Source: Flavobacterium sp. ASW18X (lineage in GTDB: Bacteria > Bacteroidota > Bacteroidia > Flavobacteriales > Flavobacteriaceae). From it: 64,000 bases of DNA. Within the stretch, counting starts at the first letter, position 1, and each line of letters opens with the position of its first letter. Under the pieces are notes generated by a model that was not told the origin of the DNA, did not search any database, and worked only from the letters and a program-made list of their open reading frames with translations. Shown here in pieces: positions 43,876-52,806 of the stretch. The position numbers and the translations under genes are program-made. The DNA is taken from contig NZ_SWKK01000019.1 in NCBI RefSeq assembly GCF_005144745.1, forward strand, positions 18,510 through 82,509, in the 5' to 3' direction.

Positions 43876-46800
43876 TTAGAATTTTACGTTTAAGGATAGA
43901 CCGTAGCTTCTAGTTGGTGGCACACCAAAATATTCTAATCCTTGCGAGTTACCAGCATTGTAAGCTGCTTCTGGATCAATATTATCTACAGAACGTTTTA
44001 TATAAAACAAGTTTTGCATGATGATACCGATATTGGCCGTATTTAAAAATGTCTTTTCCAAAATTTTATCAGGAAAAGTGTAATTAAGACTTAATTGTCT
44101 AAATTTTATAAAATCTGCATCTTCTACAAATTCTTCTGCAATATCATTAACCCGACCATAGTAGGTTTGTAAGTTTTCTGGAGCTACAGTAGTTGTAAAG
44201 GCGTTACCTTCCCCATCTACTCCAGATACACTTAGTCCATTTTCTCTACCTTCTAGTGTTGCCTTGTGCAAGCCGCTACCGTAAGCAAAAGTATTTGTAC
44301 CTGAGAATATTTGACCCCCAAACTTAGCATCTATCAAGGTATACAAACTAAAATCTTTATACCTAAAAGTATTACTAAAACCAAAAGACCATGGCGGAAC
44401 GCCTTCTCCTAAAATTTTACGTTCTCCTAGTTGAGCTAAAGGCACACCATCTTCGTCAATATCGTATACAATTCTACCTTGGTCATCCCGCACATAAGAC
44501 ACACCTTTAATTACTCCATAACGCTCACCAGGTATGTGAGATATTCTAACATTTTGTGTTCTTGGCTCATCCAAACCAATTTCACCATCTTCTGGATTTG
44601 TTGCTACAATTGTTCCTTTATTATAAGCTCCATTAATGCTTGTATTCCAAGAAAAATCTTGTGTTCTAAATGGTGTTGCATTGATTAAAAACTCAAAACC
44701 TTTATTCTCTAACTCACCAATATTTGCTATTGCAGAAGAAAAATAGAGGTAACAGAAGTCGTAACATTCACAATATCATCTGTAGTTTTATTGGAGTAGT
44801 ATGCTAAGTCTAAAGACAATCTATTATTAAAGAATCTTGCATCTAAACCAATTTCATATTCTTGCTTACTCCACGGTACTAAACCAATATTAGGAACCCT
44901 ACTACCGTTAATTCTACCCAATGGTTGCCCTTGATGTCCTTGACCAAAAATTTCATACGTTAATGCTAATTGATACGCATCTTGTGCACCACCAGCTGTT
45001 TCTGAATATCCACCTCTTAGTTTAAGGAAAGAGATTGGTGCTGGCATTTGAAACAAATCTGACAAAATTAAACTACCATTAATAGAGGAATAGAAATCAT
45101 TATTTGGAGAATCTTTCCCGACTAAAGAAAGTGTTGAAAACCAATCGTTACGTCCTGTATAGGTAAGATATAAAAAGGAATCATAGCTAAATTCTAAGGA
45201 ACCATAAAGAGAACCTATTTCCCTTTCATTAAAACCTCTTGAGCGTGTTTGGGTAGCTAGATTAGATATATCTTCTAACCCTGGCACGATAAAATCTCTT
45301 CCCCCTAGAGAAAGCGATTCGAACTCAATCTTATTACTGTTTGCCCCTACAAACCCATTAAATCCAAGCTTGTCTGTTATATTCACTTGGCTCCCAAGAA
45401 TTAAATCTGCATCAATTTGGGTGTATCGTCTTTCTTCTTCTGTCATAGCTCCTCCAGGAATATATGCAGTACCCCAAGGCTCAATGGAGGTAGATTTTCT
45501 TGTCCAATGGTCCACACCTACTCTACCAGATAAATACAGCCAATCTATAATATCATACCTTAAATTGGTAGATGCTATAATTCTGTTGGTTTTATCTTGA
45601 TTACTAAAATTATACGCAGCCCAGTAGGGATTCTGAGAGAAAACATTACTAGAATATTGACGCTCTGTTCCATCCTCATTAGCGCCTGGCTCCATAAAAG
45701 AGACATCTACATTTGCTGGCAATAAGGCTACTGTAAAGTTAGCATTACCGGGCGCGTCTGATAAACGAGGCCTATTGGTTACATCTTGAACAATATACTT
45801 TACATTAGTTTGCATGGATAGCTTTTCTGCCATCATTGCATTAGCGTTTAAAGAAAATGTTTTTCTATTAAGCCCTGCATTAGGCACAATATCATCATTG
45901 CTTAAATCCGAAGCAGAAAAACGCATGTTCATTTTTTCACCACCTGTGGTTAAAGAAACTGTGTTGGTAAATGTTGCACCAGTTCTATAAAATGTTTCAG
46001 CATTATTACCTACATAAGAATAAGGGCGCTCTACACCATCCCATTGCACCACAGAAGAACCATCTAAACGCTCTCCCCATGAGCTTGTGGCATTATCAAA
46101 CGCTTCTGTTTGCGTTACTGGTTTTCTACCCAAAATACCTTGACCATATTCTGTTTGAAAATCTAGAATGGAACTATCATAGGTATTAAATAACACACTA
46201 CCGTTGTATTCTACACCTATACCCTCTTGCTTTTTTCCTTGCTTTGTGGTTATAATTATGACACCATTACCACCTCTAGAACCATATAGAGCACTTGCAG
46301 AACCACCTTTGAGCACACTTACGGACGCTATGTCGTCTGGATTTATACTAGAAATACCATCACCACCATCATTACCTCCCCATAAACTAGCGGAGCCACT
46401 ATTTTCATTTGAAATTGGTATACCATCTACTACATACAGGGGTTGGTTGTTACCCGTCATAGTACTGTTACCTCTGATAATAACCCTACTAGAACCGGCT
46501 GCTCCAGTTGCGTTTTGAGATATGTTTACACCGGCCACCTTACCTTGCAAGGCATTAATCGCATTGGGCAACTTAATATTAGACACTTCTTCACCTTTAA
46601 CCTCTGTCAAGGAATAACCGAGTGCCTTAGTTTCTTTCTTGATACCTAATGCAGTAACTACCACTTCATCTAAATTTTCAGCAGAAGGGACTAACAATAC
46701 ATTGATAGTTGTTCTACCATTAACACTTACCATTTGGTCTTGAAAACCTAAGCTAGAGAAAACAAGGACAGCATTGCTAGGCACAGTAATGGAATAGTTT

Positions 46801-46979
46801 CCATCAAAATCTGCTGAAGTTCCGTTGGGAGTGCCTTGCTGCACTACATTAACTCCTGGAACTGGAATACCAGTATCACTGTCTGTTACAACACCTGATA
46901 CTGTTACATTCTGTGCAACGCCAACTTGCACCACCAATAGGGTGAGTAACGCAAACACAGCCTTAAACATGACATTCAT
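43876..46979 (-). pseudogene. SusC/RagA TonB-dependent transporter, interrupted by a one-base frameshift
   Basis: A SusC-type outer-membrane transporter, about 1030 residues when joined. It has a signal peptide, a carboxypeptidase-D-like domain (VTVSGVVTDSDTGIPVPGVN), a plug (NAINALQGKVAGVNISQ, RVIIRGNSTMTGNN) and a barrel. The N-terminal frame covers 44727-46979, runs out of frame after NVTTSVTSIF and ends shortly at TAG. The remainder continues in another frame (SSAIANIGELENKGFEFLIN ...) to the stop at 43876. One extra A in the plus-strand five-A run at 44739-44743 would restore a SusC protein with SxxxxxANIGELENKGFE intact. It may be a sequencing error, a recent mutation or a phase-variable tract. 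Confidence 0.93.
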
Positions 46980-47177
46980 AGAGTTTGATTTAATTGATTT
47001 AGTTAATTAATTGAGTTTTGTTTCTTGGAAATTGGATATATAATAAGGGATAGTGAAAGTTTTTCGACCAACAACAATTGCCAAAAGCCGAACAGCAGTA
47101 AAAAATTCACATAAATTTTAAGACTTATTTACGAATCTTTTCCACCTAAAAGGATTTAGAATAAGAATTTGATAATC

Positions 47178-47211
47178 AAAAAATTATCCCCGACAATTGC
47201 TTGCCGAGGAT
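47178..47211 (-). terminator. Terminator with GCAA tetraloop between the GHL10-like gene and susC
   Basis: On the minus strand an 11-bp stem AUCCUCGGCAA / UUGUCGGGGAU (two G-U wobbles) is capped by a GCAA (GNRA-type) tetraloop and followed by AATTTTTTG. It separates the upstream two-gene unit from the SusCD operon. The rest of the 294-base gap (46980-47273) shows nothing more. Confidence 0.8.
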
Positions 47212-47273
47212 ACACATCACTATCACTAAAACATTGGTTGGTATGATTATAACTGTGGTAGTTTTAGTTTTTC

Positions 47274-48440
47274 TTAAGGATTAAATTTTTTGCTCAATTT
47301 CTTAATCACCTGCAACTGATTATCCTTTAATGCTGGTCCATCAAAAACAGAAACCCCTTTAGCTCCGTTTTTTTTCGCTATTAGAATAGCTTTTTCTAAG
47401 GTTTTATCATCAAAATCTGGAAGATACAAACCGGTATGCAATTCGGTTTGCCTTCCTTTTAAGTCTGCCACACCCTGTTTTGTAGCATAGCCAATCCAAT
47501 CTAATTCCTCGTTGTAAAATCCATGATAAATCATTGGTAATACAACATCAACATTCCATTTATCCCAGCGTTGACGTACCATATGGTCCGCCATTTCTGG
47601 ATAGGGAAATACTGCAGAAGTAAGCAACTTGCCATTTTCGTGAGCAATTTCATATGCTTCATCTACTATGGATTTCACTTTATTAAGTCTAAAATTTTTC
47701 CATTCGATGTCTATCTCTGGATGCTCAAAATCTTTTGGGTTTTTATGATGCTCTTCTTCAAAAGCTGCCAAACAAACATCGCAATAGCAAAAATCAAACC
47801 TTGGTAATTCTGTGTTTTGCTCTAAATTATATTTTGGCAATAATCCAATAGGCAAAAAGATATCAGAATATCTTATGTAATCCAAATGCACACTTGCTAC
47901 ACCATCTACGGCCGCCAAACCGCTAACTAAACTCAAAATATGGTCTCGTGATTCTTCTCTAGTTGGGCATAACCATTTGTAATAACCCACATAAGGTGGT
48001 TGGTCATAGCAAGATTTGCCATCTCTACTAACGGCATACCATTCTGGATGCTTTTCTGCTATTTTATCTCCAGGTCTATTTACGGTAAACATCCAAGCAT
48101 GCACCTCTAATCCTACTTCTGTTGCAAAAGGAGCTACCTTCTTTAGCAAATCTGCATCTGTACCAGTATTAATGAGTACAGCATGAAAACCATTTTCCTT
48201 GTATTTTTTAAATTCCTGTCGGTAATACGCATCGTCCTTAGTTTCATCTGCCGTAAACCATGTCCAAAATTTAAACGTAATTGCTTCATTTTCTATAATA
48301 GTCACGTTTTTAGCTTCTAACTTGGTTTTAGCTTTCATGGGATTATCAAAAAAACCAACAGCTAATAATGCCAACAAGCCCACCAATCCTAACTGATAAA
48401 ATTTAAATTTCTGTTTCTTGTTACCAGATGTATTTTCCAT
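47274..48440 (-). CDS. Glycosyl-hydrolase-like (GHL10/DUF187-type) TIM-barrel protein
   Basis: A 388-residue enzyme-like protein with an N-terminal membrane anchor (FYQLGLVGLLALLAVGFF, residues about 15-32). The barrel has the motif SVHLDYIRYSD, typical of the GHL10/DUF187 group of putative glycosidases, and RFDFCYCDVCLAAFEEEHH, a cysteine-rich loop also seen in related hydrolases. Other strands are EVGLEVHAWMFTV, VDVVLPMIYHGFYNEE and HTGLYLPDF. Candidate acids are Asp in HLDYIRYSD and Glu/Asp in later strands. Activity is unproven. Its start overlaps the CBM9-like gene by 20 bases. Confidence 0.85.
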   Translation of the reverse strand: MENTSGNKKQKFKFYQLGLVGLLALLAVGFFDNPMKAKTKLEAKNVTIIENEAITFKFWTWFTADETKDDAYYRQEFKKYKENGFHAVLINTGTDADLLKKVAPFATEVGLEVHAWMFTVNRPGDKIAEKHPEWYAVSRDGKSCYDQPPYVGYYKWLCPTREESRDHILSLVSGLAAVDGVASVHLDYIRYSDIFLPIGLLPKYNLEQNTELPRFDFCYCDVCLAAFEEEHHKNPKDFEHPEIDIEWKNFRLNKVKSIVDEAYEIAHENGKLLTSAVFPYPEMADHMVRQRWDKWNVDVVLPMIYHGFYNEELDWIGYATKQGVADLKGRQTELHTGLYLPDFDDKTLEKAILIAKKNGAKGVSVFDGPALKDNQLQVIKKLSKKFNP

Positions 48441-49494
48441 CTTCTTTAATTACTATTTTTTTATTTGAAAAGGGACTTACAGCAGTAAGATTCCAACCCG
48501 TTGCATGGGGCTCATAGTCCACTTTTATCGCTTTACCAAGAACATCAACGGTTATTGCCTTTCTACCCTTAGGTTGCGCCAACCAATTTCTATACACTGC
48601 ATATAAGGCATACTTTAGTTGTTCATCTTTGTCTACACTATAGTTGGTAATAGGTGCATCTGTAAAATAGACATACCCCCAGTGCTCCGGCTCATGCATA
48701 TTAATAACCCATTGTGGAGACCATACCCAATTATATTCTGGTAAAAATTCTTCATTATCACCTTGTTTTCTTTGGTATTTTCCATTCTTCAATTGAAAAT
48801 CCCAATTGACACGGGAGAAATTGATACGCCAAAATTCGTTTTTAGGTGGACCTCCATGTGATGCTGCTTCCGATATAACACCCCACGGAATAGCTATTTC
48901 CAGAGACCAACCTTTATCTATATCTGAAGCCCTATTTAAGGTACCTTCTATGAATACGGCAGATTGCAATCCCTGAATATCCCAACTATCTAGAACTTTT
49001 CCTTGGTTACGATAGGGTTTTGTCAAGACTAAATCCCACTGTGTGTTTAGCGCATTTATCTCCAATTCATAATAATTATGAGTATCCCCATCTGGATCAA
49101 TGAATATTTCAAAATCATTGTTGTAGAAAATAACTGTATCCCTTTGTTGTAAATTACCCCAAACATGAGGCTCTTCTAGTTTTGCAAATACATAAAAATA
49201 AGCATCGTCCCATGCCATTTTTATTTTAGTTTCATAGTCTGGCTTTTTAGTTCCTTCTATATCAATAAAATCTTCTGTCCAAGGAATATTTTGCCAAGCA
49301 CCGTCCATATTGCCATCTACTACAATGCTATCTATTTTTTGCGCTACATAAGTTTTAGGCATTGGATATTGCTGAGCATTCACTCCGCTTAAAAAACCAT
49401 ATAAAACTATAAAGCAAAGAAGAAAGTTGTATTTTGCAGACACCCTACACCCCCAAATATTTATTTTCTTCCACACAGCTTTGCTAATAATCAT
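48421..49494 (-). CDS. CBM9-like carbohydrate-binding secreted protein
   Basis: A 357-residue exported protein with an N-terminal signal (FLLCFIVLYGFLSGVNAQQ) after a positively charged segment. The main domain resembles family 9 carbohydrate-binding modules: IDSIVVDGNMDGAWQNIPWTEDF, KIKMAWDDAYFYVFAKLEEPHVWG, FYNNDFEIFIDPDGDTHNYYELEINA and GWSLEIAIPWGVISE. It overlaps the next gene by 20 bases, so the two products are probably made together and may act on the same glycan. It is divergent from the LytS-type kinase gene across 77 bases. Confidence 0.85.
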   Translation of the reverse strand: MIISKAVWKKINIWGCRVSAKYNFLLCFIVLYGFLSGVNAQQYPMPKTYVAQKIDSIVVDGNMDGAWQNIPWTEDFIDIEGTKKPDYETKIKMAWDDAYFYVFAKLEEPHVWGNLQQRDTVIFYNNDFEIFIDPDGDTHNYYELEINALNTQWDLVLTKPYRNQGKVLDSWDIQGLQSAVFIEGTLNRASDIDKGWSLEIAIPWGVISEAASHGGPPKNEFWRINFSRVNWDFQLKNGKYQRKQGDNEEFLPEYNWVWSPQWVINMHEPEHWGYVYFTDAPITNYSVDKDEQLKYALYAVYRNWLAQPKGRKAITVDVLGKAIKVDYEPHATGWNLTAVSPFSNKKIVIKEDGKYIW

Positions 49495-49571
49495 AAGCCT
49501 AATATTCTTAATTTTAATAGTGTTCCATCCTAAAATTTAGACCAACAACAGTCACAAGCTCACCAACAACA

Positions 49572-50687
49572 ATGAAAAATACAGTAAACTTACTTGCTAA
49601 AGCCTCTGAGGAACTTAAAAACGAGCAAGAACCGGGTAATAGTTCTTTTGACCCTTACGAAATTACGATAAAGCATCATTTAATTTTCTGGCTTATTTAC
49701 TTTGCATTCAACACCTTACGTTGGGGAAGTTATTTTGATGATTATGAATACTCTGTAAAAACAAATATTATTGGTTTTCCTATACATATGGCCTTAACCT
49801 ATTTAAATATCTATGTGTTAATGCCCAAGTTTGTTTATACCAGAAAATATTTGAGCTATACCATTTTAGTTATCTGCGCCCTTTTTGTAATGCTCCTAGC
49901 TAAATACAATCTTACGTATTACTTAGTGAGTACTAATGTTTGGCCAGAAGGACCAGAACCCATACAAAACTTAACTTTTAATTACGGCATACAAATGATG
50001 TTGGGCGAGTTGTATGTAGTTTCTTTTGTAACTGCTATAAAGCTTACCATAGATTGGTTGCGAGAACGAAATAAGTTGTATGAAATGGAGAAAAGACAAT
50101 TATCTACAGAACTCCGGTTTTTACGTTTACAAGTTTCACCACATTTTTTCTTTAATACCCTAAACAACATATACTCGCTAACCTTAACCAAATCTGACAA
50201 AGCACCCATTGTTATATTAAAATTATCTGAATTGATGCGCTATTTACTATACGCTACAGATAAAAGACGACAATCTTTAACTAATGAAATTGAGTGCTTA
50301 CAAAATTATATTGATTTGGAGCGTATTCGCTTTGATGAAAACCTAGAGGTAAATATTAGTATTTCTGGAGATTTGACTGACAAAGAAATTTCACCAATGC
50401 TTTTGATGCCCTTGATAGAAAATAGCATAAAGCACGGAGTGAGTAAAAATCTAGGCAAAAACAAGATTGGTCTTGATATTACGGTTCTGGAAGATTTTCT
50501 TTATTTTGAGCTTACCAATTCCTGTCCGCAAGACAGAAAACCAAACACAACGAGCAAAAATTTTGGTGGCATAGGCCTTTCTAATGTTAAAAAAAGACTA
50601 GAACTAGGTTATGAACCGGAAGACTATAAACTGAACCTTATAGATAAAGGACACACCTTTATTATCAAACTAAAACTGCGAGTATAA
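49572..50687 (+). CDS. LytS-type sensor histidine kinase
   Basis: A membrane sensor of 371 residues with about four transmembrane helices (around residues 35-55, 67-87, 95-119 and 139-162). The His_kinase-type domain has His191 in LRLQVSPHFFFNTLNNIYSL, and the HATPase contains LMPLIENSIKHGVSK and FGGIGLSNVKKRLELGY. It lies 3 bases before the LytTR regulator. Such pairs in Bacteroidota often control neighbouring transport or metabolic genes; divergence from the CBM9/GHL10 pair makes these the obvious candidate targets. Confidence 0.93.
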   Translation: MKNTVNLLAKASEELKNEQEPGNSSFDPYEITIKHHLIFWLIYFAFNTLRWGSYFDDYEYSVKTNIIGFPIHMALTYLNIYVLMPKFVYTRKYLSYTILVICALFVMLLAKYNLTYYLVSTNVWPEGPEPIQNLTFNYGIQMMLGELYVVSFVTAIKLTIDWLRERNKLYEMEKRQLSTELRFLRLQVSPHFFFNTLNNIYSLTLTKSDKAPIVILKLSELMRYLLYATDKRRQSLTNEIECLQNYIDLERIRFDENLEVNISISGDLTDKEISPMLLMPLIENSIKHGVSKNLGKNKIGLDITVLEDFLYFELTNSCPQDRKPNTTSKNFGGIGLSNVKKRLELGYEPEDYKLNLIDKGHTFIIKLKLRV

Positions 50688-50690
50688 CCA

Positions 50691-51386
50691 ATGAAGTGTA
50701 TAAATACAATCCTTATTGATGATGAACCTTTAGCGATAGAAATTTTAAAAGAATACGCAGCACAAGTTCCCCAAATTAAAATCTTAGATACCTTTACCAA
50801 TCCTTTAAATGCCAATGCATACCTACAAGAAAACAAGGTAGACCTCATTTTTTTGGATATTAATATGCCTGTGCTGAATGGATTTAATTTTCTAGAATCG
50901 CTCAAAAAAAAGCCCATGGTGGTCATCACTACCGCATACGAAGCGTATGCCGTCAAAAGCTTTGAGTATGAGGCAATGGATTATTTAGTAAAACCTATTT
51001 CTTTTCCACGATTTCTTAAAGCGGTAAATAGAGTAACAAGAACTCACGAATCTGGAAATAGTAGCATTACAGACAACCAAAGTATTTTTGTTAAAGTTGA
51101 TAATAAAAAGCTACAAAAAATTTATCTAAATGATATTTTGGTTGTAGAGAGTCTCAAAGATTATATCCGTATAATTACCAGAACAGACAAACACATTGTA
51201 CACAAAACCCTAACAGGCTTTACCGAAGAATTACCTAGAGACAATTTTATTCGCATACACCGCTCCTATACTGTAGCTATTGATAAAATTAGCGCTATTG
51301 AAGGCAATAGTGTAGAAATAGAAGGGATACGTTATACCATTGGTAGAAGTTATGCCGAAGAAGTAAAAGGTAAAATTCTTAATTAA
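50691..51386 (+). CDS. LytTR-family response regulator
   Basis: A regulator of 231 residues with an N-terminal receiver (IDDEPLAIEILKE, phosphoacceptor Asp56 in FLDINMP, MDYLVKPISFPRF) and a C-terminal LytTR DNA-binding domain (FVKVDNKKLQKIYLNDILVVESLKDYIRI ... FIRIHRSYTVAIDKI, GRSYAEEVKGKI). It is encoded with its kinase, and a perfect palindromic terminator follows. Its DNA targets are not visible by eye. Confidence 0.94.
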   Translation: MKCINTILIDDEPLAIEILKEYAAQVPQIKILDTFTNPLNANAYLQENKVDLIFLDINMPVLNGFNFLESLKKKPMVVITTAYEAYAVKSFEYEAMDYLVKPISFPRFLKAVNRVTRTHESGNSSITDNQSIFVKVDNKKLQKIYLNDILVVESLKDYIRIITRTDKHIVHKTLTGFTEELPRDNFIRIHRSYTVAIDKISAIEGNSVEIEGIRYTIGRSYAEEVKGKILN

Positions 51387-51420
51387 ATATACACCTATTG
51401 AAAAAACTATGTAAAATAAA

Positions 51421-51446
51421 AAAGCCTCCAATTAATTGGAGGCTTT
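51421..51446. terminator. Bidirectional terminator between the LytTR gene and tRNA-Val
   Basis: A perfect palindrome of 13 bp per arm (AAAGCCTCCAATT / AATTGGAGGCTTT) with A/T flanks, between converging transcription of the LytTR gene and the tRNA. Confidence 0.85.
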
Positions 51447-51452
51447 TCTTGG

Positions 51453-51527
51453 TGGGCGCGAAGGGATTCGAACCCCTGACCCCCTGGGTGTAAACCAGGT
51501 GCTCTGAACCAACTGAGCTACGCGCCC
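51453..51527 (-). tRNA. tRNA-Val(TAC)
   Basis: On the minus strand a 75-nt cloverleaf: acceptor GGGCGCG / CGCGCCC with discriminator A, D-arm GCTCAGTTGGTTCAGAGC, anticodon stem CCTGG / CCAGG with loop TTTACAC (anticodon TAC, reading GUA/GUG), and T-arm GGGTTCGAATCCC. A CCA is encoded at 51450-51452. Confidence 0.96.
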
Positions 51528-51544
51528 GTGTCATTTTCGGAGTG

Positions 51545-51575
51545 CAAATATAGAACCTAATTTCAATTAGCCAAA
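51545..51575 (-). promoter_or_regulatory. Promoter of tRNA-Val(TAC) (TTTG-N19-TATATTTG)
   Basis: Minus-strand TTTG and TATATTTG are spaced by exactly 19 bases. The -7 box is 17 bases before the tRNA 5' end and 17 bases after the folC stop. Confidence 0.8.
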
Positions 51576-51592
51576 CAAAAATTTAATTTTTT

Positions 51593-52804
51593 TTATAAAA
51601 TTTCTGCTACTACAAATGTACTCCCCCCCACATAGACCATATCTTTCTTTTTAGCATTACGTTTTGCTTCGGCTAACCCAGTAGAGACGTCTTCAAAATA
51701 GCCTCCCTTAAGACCTTGATTCTCAGCATAATTTTTCAACACATCCAAATCCATACCTCTAGGCACATTGGGTTTTACAAAATAATAAGAAGCATCTTTT
51801 GGAAAAAGTGGTAAAATTTTAGCCACTTCCTTATCATTAACAAAACCTAAAACTAAATGTAATTTTTTATAGGATTGCTTTTGCACCTGTGCCATAACAA
51901 GAGAAAGTCCTTCTAAGTTGTGAGCGGTATCGCAAACTACTAAAGGTTGTTTCTGTAGAATTTGCCACCTGCCCAATAATCCGGTATTTTTCACTACCTG
52001 TTTTAAACCCCTCTTTATGCTCTTTTCAGCTACACTAAAGGAGCTTTGTTCTGTTAAACAAGCCAATACCCCTTTAACGTTTTTTTCTTGATAGCGCCCT
52101 TTTAAATCCATTTCATACGTTGGATAATCTTTTTCATCCGCAAAGGTTAAGGACGATTTTAATTGACTTGCAATTAATTTAAAAACCATTTCAGTCTTAG
52201 GATGCCGCTCACTTACCACGACAGGCACTCCCCTTTTTATGATTCCAGCTTTTTCCATAGCTATTTTTTCTAGGGTATCTCCTAGTATAGCCGTATGGTC
52301 TAGCCCTATATTGGTTATTAATGCTATTTCTGGGGTAATAATGTTTGTAGAATCCAATCTACCGCCTAAACCTACTTCCACAATAGCCACATCTACCTGT
52401 TCTTCTGCAAAAAATTGAAAAGCCATACCTACGGTCATTTCAAAAAAAGAAAATTGATGATACTCTAAAAAAGGTTTGTTTGCACTTATAAAGTCTTTTA
52501 CAAATTGTTTGCTAACTTTTTTACCGTCAATCTTAATTCGCTCTCTAAAATCTTTTAAATGTGGCGAAGTATATAAGCCTACTTTATAACCTTCTTCCTG
52601 TAAAATTGAAGCTAACATATGAGAACTAGAACCTTTACCATTGGTGCCAGCTACATGTATACTTTTAAATTTTTTTTCTGGGTGATTTAAATGTGATGCA
52701 AAGGCTTTTATATTATCTAACTTCCCTTTAAAGGCAGTTGCCCCTTTTTGTTGATACATGGGTAATTGCTGAAACATCCATGCAATCGTCTCCTTATATG
52801 TCAC
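51593..52804 (-). CDS. folC: Folylpolyglutamate synthase / dihydrofolate synthase
   Basis: A 403-residue Mur-ligase-fold enzyme that adds glutamate to folates (and possibly to dihydropteroate). It has the P-loop VAGTNGKGSSSHML, GLYTSPHLKDFRERI, the DVAIVEVGLGGRLDSTNI motif, LITNIGLDHTAILG and the C-terminal CDTAHNLEG. It begins 2 bases after the tonB stop, so it rides on an exbB-exbD-tonB transcript. Confidence 0.95.
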   Translation of the reverse strand: MTYKETIAWMFQQLPMYQQKGATAFKGKLDNIKAFASHLNHPEKKFKSIHVAGTNGKGSSSHMLASILQEEGYKVGLYTSPHLKDFRERIKIDGKKVSKQFVKDFISANKPFLEYHQFSFFEMTVGMAFQFFAEEQVDVAIVEVGLGGRLDSTNIITPEIALITNIGLDHTAILGDTLEKIAMEKAGIIKRGVPVVVSERHPKTEMVFKLIASQLKSSLTFADEKDYPTYEMDLKGRYQEKNVKGVLACLTEQSSFSVAEKSIKRGLKQVVKNTGLLGRWQILQKQPLVVCDTAHNLEGLSLVMAQVQKQSYKKLHLVLGFVNDKEVAKILPLFPKDASYYFVKPNVPRGMDLDVLKNYAENQGLKGGYFEDVSTGLAEAKRNAKKKDMVYVGGSTFVVAEIL

Positions 52805-52806
52805 GC

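Noticed and set aside
43876..44574. A separate short gene starting MDEPRTQNVRIS and ending SYGLSLNVKF
   Set aside because: It is the C-terminal barrel of the frameshifted SusC; the preceding codons in the same frame continue the SusC sequence upstream, so it is not independent.
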